Assembly: GCA_043775075.1 (NCBI GenBank)
Contig: JAYVSS010000347.1
Location: 1 to 6,655 of the forward strand
DNA length: 6,655 nt
From: JANLQX01 sp043775075
Lineage (GTDB): Bacteria; Actinomycetota; Acidimicrobiia; Acidimicrobiales; JANYDT01
Direction of reading: 5' to 3'
This document shows positions 1 through 6,614 of this stretch, one piece after another (within the stretch, counting starts at the first letter, position 1; every line of letters begins with the position of its first letter). A model generated the notes under the pieces. That model was not told the DNA's origin, searched no databases, and saw only the letters and a program-made list of their open reading frames with translations. A program made the translations under genes and the position numbers.

Positions 1-1
1 G

Positions 2-916
2 GTCGGGGACTGGGTAGCGGTAACTCCACGCGTGGCGGAGGGCACGGGGACGATCGAGCGCGTGCTCCCCCGTACCAGCGTGTTGCTCCGCGACGTGGCC
101 GGCGAGCGAACAGAGGCCCAGGTCATTGCCGCCAACGTGGACACCGTCTTCATATGTGTACCTAGTGATGCGGCAGCCAACCCTCGGCGTATTGAACGCG
201 AACTCGCCCTTGTGGCTGAGAGTGGCACGCGTGCCGTACTCGTCGTGACAAAGTCAGATCTTGAGCTCGACACGGCGTGGGTCGATCTCGTGGCCGGCAA
301 GGCGCCAATCGTCCTCGTCAACTCCTTGGCCGGAGACGGAATCTTGGCCCTCAACGAATGGAACACCGCCGGGGCCACGTTGGTCGTGATCGGACCGTCT
401 GGTGCGGGGAAGTCAACGTTGGCGAACGGTCTTCTGGGCGAAGCGCGTCTGGCGACCGGTGCCGTGCGGGGTGACGACAAACGAGGGCGCCATACGACCT
501 CGTGGCGCGAGCTCGTCATGCTCCCGAGCGGGGCGTTACTCATTGACACCCCAGGTGTTCGCGAGATTTCGCTGTGGGAGGGCGCCGACGGGATCGCCGA
601 AGTGTTCAACGACATCGAAGATCTGGCTGAGGACTGCCGCTTCGTCAACTGCGGCCACGACGCCGAGCCGGGTTGCGCCGTCCAGGCAGCGATCGCCGAC
701 GGCTCATTGACCGGGGAACGCTTTGCGGCGTACCGCAAGCTTCAGGGTGAGCTCAGCGAACAGACCGAGCGAAACGAGGCCCGGGCGGCGGCCACCGACA
801 AGAGACGCGCCGCTCGACCGGACTCCACGTCAGACGATGTCGACGCCGAGGGTCCCGCCAATCGAACGCGCCGTCGCCCGCCCCTCCAGGCCCGTCGGGG
901 CGCGGGGCGTCGATAG
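2..916 (+). CDS. rsgA: Ribosome small-subunit-dependent GTPase RsgA, 5' end outside window
   Basis: RsgA is a circularly permuted GTPase that checks late 30S ribosomal subunit maturation in the cytoplasm. The frame is open to the left edge and reads VGDWVAV at positions 2-22, followed by a GTIERVLPR-type stretch. This is the end of the N-terminal OB fold, so the gene starts upstream and the GTG at 32 is only internal. The GTPase motifs come in the permuted order: G4 as TKSD (248-259), then the P-loop GPSGAGKST (392-418), then G3 DTPG (545-556). The C-terminal zinc site follows, with Cys at 635, Cys at 650, His at 656 and Cys at 674 (C-x4-C-x-H-x5-C). TKSD in place of NKxD is a mild variant. 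After the zinc domain and its helix comes a low-complexity tail rich in Arg, Ala and Pro, longer than in many homologues. The next gene begins 63 bp downstream. The family call is firm. Confidence 0.96.
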   Translation, partial: VGDWVAVTPRVAEGTGTIERVLPRTSVLLRDVAGERTEAQVIAANVDTVFICVPSDAAANPRRIERELALVAESGTRAVLVVTKSDLELDTAWVDLVAGKAPIVLVNSLAGDGILALNEWNTAGATLVVIGPSGAGKSTLANGLLGEARLATGAVRGDDKRGRHTTSWRELVMLPSGALLIDTPGVREISLWEGADGIAEVFNDIEDLAEDCRFVNCGHDAEPGCAVQAAIADGSLTGERFAAYRKLQGELSEQTERNEARAAATDKRRAARPDSTSDDVDAEGPANRTRRRPPLQARRGAGRR

Positions 917-979
917 CGTCGGCTTCGATAGCGGGCAACTTCGTGGTGTTCGCCGGATACCGATACCCTCGACGGCGAT

Positions 980-1597
980 ATGGAACTCGTTTTTGTTCGC
1001 CATGCTCTGCCCGAACGCGTCGTCGTCACTGAAGGAACGGCAGATCCGCACCTCGACCAACTTGGCCGACGCCAAGCCATCGCCGTCGGCGAATTCCTCG
1101 CCGCGGGAGGGATCGATGCCATTTGGTCGTCTCCGATGAACCGAGCGAGAGAGACTGCCCAACCGCTCGCGGACATCACCGGGCTGGGCGTCCAGATCGA
1201 CAACGACCTGGCCGAGTGGGATCGCGATTCGGCGACGTACATTCCCATCGAGGAACTCCGGGCGACCAACGATCCAATGTGGCAAAAAATGCTCAGCGGT
1301 GAGTGGACCGGTTCGCAGGATCCAGTTGCGTTTCAGGCCGCCGTGGTGGCCGCCGTGGATCGTATAGTTGTCAGCCATCCGGGGCAAACGGTTGCCGTGG
1401 TCTGTCACGGTGGCGTCGTCAATGCCTACCTCTCGCACATTCTTGAGCTTCCGAAAGCGAATGGCTTCTTTCACCCGGAGTACACCTCGATTCATCGAGT
1501 GATGGCATCGTCGAAGGGGCACCGGAGTTTGCGTTCGCTGAACGAGTTGACCCATCTTCACGGCAGAGATCTGCTCCCACCCAATCGCTTTCACTAA
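980..1597 (+). CDS. Histidine phosphatase family protein (phosphoglycerate mutase-like)
   Basis: A 205-residue member of the histidine phosphatase superfamily, which transfers phosphate through a phospho-histidine intermediate. The substrate cannot be read from the sequence. The visible catalytic set is Arg7-His8 in the N-terminal FVRHAL motif (His8 is the predicted phospho-acceptor), Arg55 in SSPMNRARETA, Glu79 in LAEWD as the likely proton donor, and His143 in VCHGGVVNAYL. The length suits a single-domain cytosolic phosphatase, and there is no signal peptide or membrane segment. The ATG at 980 is chosen because the catalytic RH lies only six residues in, as is normal. No Shine-Dalgarno-like sequence precedes it. 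It could be a metabolite phosphatase (sugar phosphate, phosphoglycerate or nucleotide-derived) or a protein phosphatase. The gene lies between rsgA and a DNA glycosylase gene, which does not point to a substrate. Confidence 0.92.
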   Translation: MELVFVRHALPERVVVTEGTADPHLDQLGRRQAIAVGEFLAAGGIDAIWSSPMNRARETAQPLADITGLGVQIDNDLAEWDRDSATYIPIEELRATNDPMWQKMLSGEWTGSQDPVAFQAAVVAAVDRIVVSHPGQTVAVVCHGGVVNAYLSHILELPKANGFFHPEYTSIHRVMASSKGHRSLRSLNELTHLHGRDLLPPNRFH

Positions 1598-1621
1598 GCG
1601 CTCCTACGTGATGCACAAGGT

Positions 1622-2554
1622 ATGTGCACAGAGAAAACTGTGAAGACGATCGCGCATCAAACGAGAACGTTCGTGCCGGTCCATCCCACCGACCTGCGGG
1701 CCACCCTGGGGGTCCTTTTTCGCGGCCGCCAGGACCGAACGATGCGGGTCCTCCGTAGTGAAGTCCTGCGGGCGACCCGCACGCCTGATGGACCGGGCAC
1801 CCAACTGCTACGCGTACTTGGTACTTCGATCGAAGTACAGGCGTGGGGTCCGGGGGCGGTATGGCTGTGCGACCGCGCCCCAATCCTGGTCGGCGGCAAC
1901 GATGATCACGCTTCATTTCCTGATGTCAACGCCACCGTGACGCAGTGGCACAAACGATTCATCGGCTTACGAACTCCGTGCTCGCAGGCGGTGTGGGAAA
2001 TGTTGCTGCCGATCGTGCTGGAACAGAAGGTCACCGGCAAAGAAGCGCGCTCCTCGTTCGGCAACCTGTTGATCAAACTGGGCGAACCGGCGCCCGGTCC
2101 ATTCACTGAGCTTCGCCTGACCCTCCCGTTGGATCCCAGGCTTGTGGCCGAGACGCCAAGTCATGTGTTCCATGCGTGTGGCGTGGAACGTAAGCGATCG
2201 GACACGATTCGGCGCGCCGCCGCGTATGCCCACCGTCTCGAGGAAGCAGCGGAATTGCCATTGGCAGAAGGCCACGCTCGTCTACGCGCGCTTACTGGTG
2301 TCGGCGATTGGACGGTGAGCGAGATCGCCCAAACCGCCCTCGGCGATTCAGACGTGGTTTCCGTTGGCGACTACCACCTAAAGAACTCGGCCAGCTGGGC
2401 ACTCGCTGGCGAACCGCGGGGCACCGACGACCGCATGCTTGACTTACTCGAACCGTTCCGTCCGTTTCGTGGCCGGGTGCTTCGTCTCATCGCCGCCGCC
2501 GGAATCGCCGCTCCGAAATATGGCCCGCGTCTCAGTGTCCAGCCGCGGTGGTAA
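1622..2554 (+). CDS. AlkA-like HhH-GPD DNA glycosylase (3-methyladenine glycosylase II family)
   Basis: A 310-residue base-excision repair enzyme that would cut the glycosidic bond of alkylated purines such as 3-methyladenine. The N-terminal half (about residues 15-115) matches the beta-rich AlkA_N-type domain. The HhH-GPD fold follows, with a conserved helix VLEQKVTGKEARSSF (132-146), the helix-hairpin-helix LTGVGDWTV (224-232) and the catalytic Asp250 in VSVGDYHLKN. There is no C-terminal four-cysteine iron-sulfur loop, which argues against endonuclease III or MutY, and no Ada-type domain is fused. The start is not certain: ATG 1622 has AAGG directly against it, too close for normal use, and an in-frame GTG at 1640 would remove six residues without touching the domain. 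It follows the phosphatase gene by 24 bp and precedes the transporter gene by 31 bp, so shared transcription is plausible. Confidence 0.9.
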   Translation: MCTEKTVKTIAHQTRTFVPVHPTDLRATLGVLFRGRQDRTMRVLRSEVLRATRTPDGPGTQLLRVLGTSIEVQAWGPGAVWLCDRAPILVGGNDDHASFPDVNATVTQWHKRFIGLRTPCSQAVWEMLLPIVLEQKVTGKEARSSFGNLLIKLGEPAPGPFTELRLTLPLDPRLVAETPSHVFHACGVERKRSDTIRRAAAYAHRLEEAAELPLAEGHARLRALTGVGDWTVSEIAQTALGDSDVVSVGDYHLKNSASWALAGEPRGTDDRMLDLLEPFRPFRGRVLRLIAAAGIAAPKYGPRLSVQPRW

Positions 2555-2585
2555 CCGAGTTCGGTGGTAAACACATCTCCCCCGT

Positions 2586-3863
2586 ATGGATGAACAAACC
2601 AGCCACGACGTCGACGCTCCGACCACGTGGCGGCCGGCGATCCTCTCCATTACCTCGATGCTTTTGGGTTCGTTCGGAGGCATTGTTGCGCTCACGGCGC
2701 TGAGTATTCAGATCTTCAAAGTTCGGCGAAGCGAGGCCGATCTGGGCTTTCTCGGATTGGCCGAATTTCTCCCCGGGGTGGCGCTCGTCTTGGTGACGGG
2801 GATCGTGGCCGACCGGTTCGATCGTCGCAAGATCGGCTCCGTTGCCTACGCGTTCGAGGCGTGCCTGTTCGTTGGCCTGGCGTTGTTCGTGCGGACCCCG
2901 CCGAGGACGGTGCTCCCGTTCTTCCTGTTTGCTGCGCTCTTTGGCGTTGGACGCAGTTTCGGGGCACCGGCTCTGCGCTCGTTGATCCCCGCGGCTGCGC
3001 CGAAGGGCCAGCTCGAACGAACCATCGCCACGATGTCGTTGTCTTGGCAGGGAAGTTTCATTCTCGGTCCGGTTGTCGGGGCGTTGCTGAACAAGCAGTC
3101 ACGCATGCTTCCCCACATCGTCGGAGCGGTGTGTACCGCCGGTGCGGCACTCCTCGTTCTGGTGATTCCGCGGGCTGTCGGACGAGCTCATCTCGGCCAT
3201 GACGACGGCGAAGCGGCGCCACGACCCACGTTCACCGCGGCAATCGAGGGCTTTCGGGTTATTCGGCGCACCCCGGTGCTGCTGGGCGCCATCACCCTCG
3301 ATCTCTTTGCCGTGCTTTTTGGTGGCGCCGTTGCCCTACTGCCGGCAATTGTCGACAAGATCCTTAAGGTCGACGACGTCTGGGTGGGCTACCTACGGGC
3401 CGGCGGCGGTCTTGGCGCTTCGATCGTCACCTTGGGTCTCGCCGCCCGACCGATTCGTCGCCGCGTCGGTCGAGTCCTGCTCATCTCTGTGGGCCTCTTC
3501 GGTCTCGGAACGATCGTCCTGGGGTTCACCCGCAATGTGTGGGTCGCTCTCGTGGCCTTTGCCGTGCTGAACGCCGGTGACTCTGTCAGCGTCTTCGTTC
3601 GCTCCACCCTTGTGCCGCTCGTGACGCCCGCTGATCAACGAGGTCGCGTCTTGGCCACGGAGAGCATCTTCATCGGTGCCTCAAACGAATTGGGTGCTTT
3701 TGAGAGCGGCATCGCCGCTGCGCTGTTTGGAACGGTGGCCGCGGTTGTGAGCGGTGGGGTTTTGACCCTTGGCGTTGTTGCGCTCTTCTGGTTTCGCTTC
3801 ACCGCACTACGAGATGTCGATCGCTTCGACGACCTCACCCGAACGCCTTCATCGACTGGTTGA
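2586..3863 (+). CDS. MFS transporter, EntS-like (MFS_3) exporter group
   Basis: A 425-residue inner-membrane permease of the major facilitator superfamily, most like the MFS_3 branch that includes the enterobactin exporter EntS and many putative drug or metabolite exporters. About twelve hydrophobic helices can be placed: roughly residues 18-40, 55-75, 85-101, 108-128, 150-168, 176-196, then 231-256, 266-288, 296-314, 318-340, 365-387 and 388-405. Loop 2-3 carries motif A, GIVADRFDRRK (72-82). A charged cytoplasmic loop (197-228) separates the halves, and TPADQRGRVLA (347-357) is the second-half counterpart typical of this group. The N-terminal 15 residues are polar, without a cleavable signal. 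ATG 2586 is the only sensible start before helix 1, but no ribosome binding sequence precedes it. The substrate is unknown. The next gene, an acyl-CoA synthetase, lies 38 bp downstream, which permits but does not show a functional link. Confidence 0.92.
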   Translation: MDEQTSHDVDAPTTWRPAILSITSMLLGSFGGIVALTALSIQIFKVRRSEADLGFLGLAEFLPGVALVLVTGIVADRFDRRKIGSVAYAFEACLFVGLALFVRTPPRTVLPFFLFAALFGVGRSFGAPALRSLIPAAAPKGQLERTIATMSLSWQGSFILGPVVGALLNKQSRMLPHIVGAVCTAGAALLVLVIPRAVGRAHLGHDDGEAAPRPTFTAAIEGFRVIRRTPVLLGAITLDLFAVLFGGAVALLPAIVDKILKVDDVWVGYLRAGGGLGASIVTLGLAARPIRRRVGRVLLISVGLFGLGTIVLGFTRNVWVALVAFAVLNAGDSVSVFVRSTLVPLVTPADQRGRVLATESIFIGASNELGAFESGIAAALFGTVAAVVSGGVLTLGVVALFWFRFTALRDVDRFDDLTRTPSSTG

Positions 3864-3901
3864 TTTTCCCGCACCGGTGACTGGTCAGTACGTTCGTCGG
3901 C

Positions 3902-5455
3902 GTGCATATCGCCACGTTCGCCGCCACCACTCCTGACAAAGTTGCCATCCGCATGGTCGGCTCGGGCAATTCCATGACGTACCGAGAACTCAACGAGCGA
4001 TCGAATCAGGTGGCTCACTTCTTCCGTTCTGTGGGCCTGCGCCCCGGCGACGCAGTGGCGATCATGATGGAGAACAATCTGCACTTCTTCGTGTTGTGCT
4101 GGGGAGCACAACGAGCGGGTTTGCAGTACACCGCAGCATCGAGTCGGCTCACGGTCGGCGAGTTGGAATACATCGTGAACGATTGTGGCGCCAAAGTCTT
4201 CGTCACCAGCTTCGAAAAGCGTGAGGTTGCCGCTGAGGTTCGACCACTTCTTGCGAGTGTGCTTTGCCTGATGGTCGAAGGCCTGGCCGACGGGTATGAA
4301 TCCTTCGAGTACGCCATCGCAAAATTCCCCATCATCGCTATAGCCGATGAGTGCGAGGGCGGGGATATGCTCTATAGCTCTGGCACTACCGGCCGTCCAA
4401 AGGGCGTCAAGCAAAGGCTCTCCCTGGCCCCAATGGGTTCACCAATTGCCCTTGTGTCGCTGATGCAAGCGCTGTATGCCTTCGATGACAACACTGTCTA
4501 CGTCTCTCCGGCGCCGTTTTACCACGCCGCCCCGCTTCGCTACATCATGAACACCCTGCGCCTCGGCGGAACCGTTGTGGCCCTCGAGCACTTTGATCCC
4601 GAGCTGCTCCTCCGGACCATGGAAGCGCACCACGTCACCCACGGACAGTTTGTGCCGACGATGTTCGTTCGCCTACTCAAGCTCGATGAAGCGATTCGAT
4701 CGAACTACGACCTGTCCAGCATCAAAGTCGCCATTCACGCCGCTGCCCCGTGCCCCATTCCGATCAAACGTCAGATGATCGAGTGGTGGGGAGAAGTGAT
4801 ATTCGAGTATTACGCAGGAACCGAAGGTAACGGATTTTGCGCCATCACATCATCGGAATGGCTGACCAAACCTGGTTCGGTCGGGCGTCCTTTACTTGGT
4901 GAACTGCACATCTGTGACGATGACGGCGAGGAACTTCCTAGTGGTGAACCGGGCATCATCTATTTCGGAGGGACCGCAGCATTCGAATATCACAACGACC
5001 CGGAAAAGACCGCCTCATCACGCCATCCAGAAGGGTGGAGCACGCTGGGCGATATCGGGTACGTTGACGACGACGGCTATCTGTTCCTCACCGACCGGAA
5101 AGCCAACATGATCATTTCCGGCGGTGTCAATATTTACCCGCAGGAAGCAGAAAACGTCCTCACCATGCATCCCCTTGTGGCCGACGTTGCCGTCTTCGGT
5201 GTTCCCAATGAGGAGTTTGGCGAAGAGGTGAAGGCGGTGGTGCAGCCGGTGAACTGGTCCGACGTCGATTCCGAGGAAAAGCAACGATCGGTTGCACTCC
5301 AGTTGATGGCGTTCTGCAAAGAACAACTCGCTGGACTGAAGTGCCCCAGGTCCGTGGATTTCCAGCCCGAATTGCCTCGCCATCCGACCGGCAAGCTCTA
5401 CAAAAGGCTGTTGCGAGACCGGTACTGGGAAGGGCGCGATTCCAAGCTCGTGTAG
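3902..5455 (+). CDS. AMP-forming acyl-CoA synthetase / ligase (FadD-like)
   Basis: A 517-residue member of the ANL adenylate-forming superfamily. It would activate a carboxylic acid with ATP to an acyl-adenylate and then form the acyl-CoA thioester in the cytoplasm. The core motifs are intact: the phosphate loop YSSGTTGRPKG (158-168), PFYHAAP (205-211), the adenine-binding YYAGTEG (303-309), TLGDIGYVDDDGYL (381-394) with the ribose-binding Asp384, Arg399 after LTD, the hinge and A8 region IISGGVNIYPQE (404-415), and PTGKLYKR near the C-terminus with catalytic Lys498. The length is normal for the family. GTG 3902 is the likely start: an in-frame TGA lies at 3878-3880, no other usual start codon falls between, and MHIATFAATTPDK is a family-typical N-terminus. 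No Shine-Dalgarno sequence is visible. The overall look resembles actinobacterial FadD4-type enzymes, but the acid substrate (fatty, aromatic or steroid-derived) cannot be told. Confidence 0.94.
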   Translation: MHIATFAATTPDKVAIRMVGSGNSMTYRELNERSNQVAHFFRSVGLRPGDAVAIMMENNLHFFVLCWGAQRAGLQYTAASSRLTVGELEYIVNDCGAKVFVTSFEKREVAAEVRPLLASVLCLMVEGLADGYESFEYAIAKFPIIAIADECEGGDMLYSSGTTGRPKGVKQRLSLAPMGSPIALVSLMQALYAFDDNTVYVSPAPFYHAAPLRYIMNTLRLGGTVVALEHFDPELLLRTMEAHHVTHGQFVPTMFVRLLKLDEAIRSNYDLSSIKVAIHAAAPCPIPIKRQMIEWWGEVIFEYYAGTEGNGFCAITSSEWLTKPGSVGRPLLGELHICDDDGEELPSGEPGIIYFGGTAAFEYHNDPEKTASSRHPEGWSTLGDIGYVDDDGYLFLTDRKANMIISGGVNIYPQEAENVLTMHPLVADVAVFGVPNEEFGEEVKAVVQPVNWSDVDSEEKQRSVALQLMAFCKEQLAGLKCPRSVDFQPELPRHPTGKLYKRLLRDRYWEGRDSKLV

Positions 5456-5466
5456 ACCAGTCGAGT

Positions 5467-5874
5467 ATGTCTGAACCGGTCTTCGCGCCATTTGCTACGC
5501 GAACCGAATCTCGCCCAACTTGCTGACGATTATGGCTTCCTCGTCCTCGAAGACAGTCCCTACGGCTCCATACGATTCCGCAGGAGAGAACTGGCCCCGG
5601 TGGCGGCGTTGACGGACCGAGTGATCTTCCTCTCCGCGTTTTCCAAGATGGTGGCTCCGGGATTTCGCGTCTGCTGGTGCGTCGGGCCGCCGCGCACAAT
5701 GGAGATGCTGAATCGGGCGAAATACGCCACTGACCTTCACACGTCAACATTTGCCCAGCATCTCAGCAAACGGCGAGATTCAGCTTCACCACCCTGTCGA
5801 TTCCCGAACTCGCACAAGCGGCCCTACGGTTGCTTGCGGGATACACCGCCACCACCCGAGGAGCAGAACAATGA
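5467..5874 (+). pseudogene. Remnant of a PLP-dependent aminotransferase (2-aminoadipate transaminase-like), internally deleted
   Basis: Three pieces in two frames look like one decayed fold-type I aminotransferase. The piece at 5467-~5497 reads MSEPVFAPFATR, plausible as an N-terminus. The frame then changes: ~5495-5763 reads LAQLADDYGF, VLEDSPYGSIRFRR, LSAFSKMVAPGFRVCWCVGP and ATDLHTSTFAQ. These are the segment before the active site, the PLP-binding Lys (codon 5645-5647) and the following strand of LysN/MocR-type aminotransferases. From about 5765 coding character returns to the first frame, ARFSFTTLSIPELAQAALRLLAGY, like the last helix of such enzymes, stopping with TGA at 5872-5874. The remains total about 135 codons against roughly 390-400 in the family, so most of the N-terminal large domain and most of the small domain are gone. 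The central frame is also open directly after the TAG of the acyl-CoA synthetase gene. The middle piece is clear. The flanking pieces are inferred. Confidence 0.8.
5858..5863 (+). promoter_or_regulatory. Ribosome binding site of the PIG-L deacetylase gene
   Basis: GAGGAG lies seven bases before ATG 5871. It is the only strong Shine-Dalgarno-like sequence ahead of a start in the window, and it fixes the start at 5871 over a TTG at 5751 that opens the same frame. The site lies inside the 3' end of the aminotransferase remnant, whose TGA overlaps the ATG (ATGA, 5871-5874). This arrangement is typical of translationally coupled genes. Confidence 0.75.
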
Positions 5875-6587
5875 GTACCGATCGAGCTATCCAAAGGGTT
5901 CTCGTGGTAACTGCCCACCCCGATGATGTCGATTTCGGTGCGGGAGGCACCGTGGCGACGTTGACCGATAGCGGCGTCGACGTGGCCTATTGCATCGTGA
6001 CCGACGGCGACGCCGGTGGTTTCGATCCCACTATTCCCCGCGCTCACATTCCCCGAATCCGGCGCGAAGAGCAAACCGCCGCGGCCAAGGAGCTCGGTGT
6101 CCATGAGCTCCGGTTTCTTGGTTTTCCCGATGGCGCGGTCGAAGCGACGCTTGAACTTCGCAAGTCCATCTCGCGCGAGATTCGTCGTTACAAGCCCGAC
6201 GTGGTCCTGTGTCAGTCCCCGGTCCGGGACTTCTCCCGCATCTACGGCTCACATCCCGACCACCTGGCCGCCGCCGAAGCGACGATGGCCGCGGTCTATC
6301 CAGACGCTCGCAACCCGTTCACCTTCACCGACCTCCTCGATGAGGGTTTCGAGCCGCACTCCGCCTGGCAGATCTGGATCATGGGAGGACCGACCCCGAA
6401 CAAGTGGGTGGACACCACCGACCAGTTCGACCGCAAGATCCGCGCTCTTTTGTGTCATGAGAGCCAGCACGCCGACCCCGACGCTATGGGCGGGCGTATT
6501 CGAGCGTGGAATGAGTCTGTCGCTGCCGCCGGTGGCCTACCCGCGGGCCGAACCGCAGAACTCTTTCAGGTCGTCGAAACGGCCTAG
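5871..6587 (+). CDS. PIG-L / LmbE family zinc-dependent deacetylase
   Basis: A 238-residue member of the PIG-L/LmbE superfamily, metal-dependent amidases that usually remove acetyl or acyl groups from amino sugars or their conjugates. The N-terminal Rossmann-like strand leads into AHPDDVDFGAGGT (15-27), giving predicted zinc ligands His16 and Asp19 and the catalytic base Asp18. SHPDHLAAAEAT (127-138) gives the third ligand, His131. The stretch CIVTDGDAGG (41-50) is also typical. It is shorter than most mycothiol enzymes MshB and Mca (about 290-300 residues) and lacks their usual AHPDDE form, so a general LmbE-like role is safer than a mycothiol assignment. No signal peptide is seen, so it is likely cytosolic. 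Its start overlaps the stop of the broken aminotransferase, which suggests that the two were once co-translated. The substrate is unknown. Confidence 0.93.
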   Translation: MSTDRAIQRVLVVTAHPDDVDFGAGGTVATLTDSGVDVAYCIVTDGDAGGFDPTIPRAHIPRIRREEQTAAAKELGVHELRFLGFPDGAVEATLELRKSISREIRRYKPDVVLCQSPVRDFSRIYGSHPDHLAAAEATMAAVYPDARNPFTFTDLLDEGFEPHSAWQIWIMGGPTPNKWVDTTDQFDRKIRALLCHESQHADPDAMGGRIRAWNESVAAAGGLPAGRTAELFQVVETA

Positions 6588-6614
6588 TGCTGTCGCGCGT
6601 GAATGAGTCGCGTG

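Noticed and set aside
879..909. CGCCCC / GGGGCG inverted repeat at the end of rsgA as a terminator
   Set aside because: It lies within the coding tail, has no following T-run, and such GC pairs are expected by chance in this composition.
830..1594. Long open frame on the minus strand opposite the histidine phosphatase
   Set aside because: It mirrors the + strand gene in GC-rich DNA, shows no recognisable motif, and the + strand frame has the complete catalytic set.
1623..1630. TGTGCACA palindrome over the start of the DNA glycosylase gene as an operator
   Set aside because: Eight bases only, no second half-site or promoter around it. TGCACA also occurs at 1612-1617, but no regular arrangement is seen.
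2546..2570. CGGTGGTAA repeated at 2546-2554 and 2562-2570 around the glycosylase stop
   Set aside because: Two copies of nine bases only. One copy is coding sequence plus the stop codon, and there is no sign of a repeat family or regulatory role.
3635..4414. Long minus-strand open frame across the end of the transporter gene and start of the acyl-CoA synthetase gene
   Set aside because: It overlaps two well-supported + strand genes and the translation has no domain-like pattern.
5160..5750. Minus-strand open frame of about 196 codons opposite the ligase end and the remnant
   Set aside because: The translation is low-complexity and Arg/Ser/Pro-rich, as in antisense shadows. The + strand pieces have clear family motifs.
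5751..5870. Upstream TTG start giving the PIG-L protein 40 extra residues
   Set aside because: The extra residues look non-coding and overlap the aminotransferase remnant, while ATG 5871 has a good ribosome binding site and a family-typical N-terminus.
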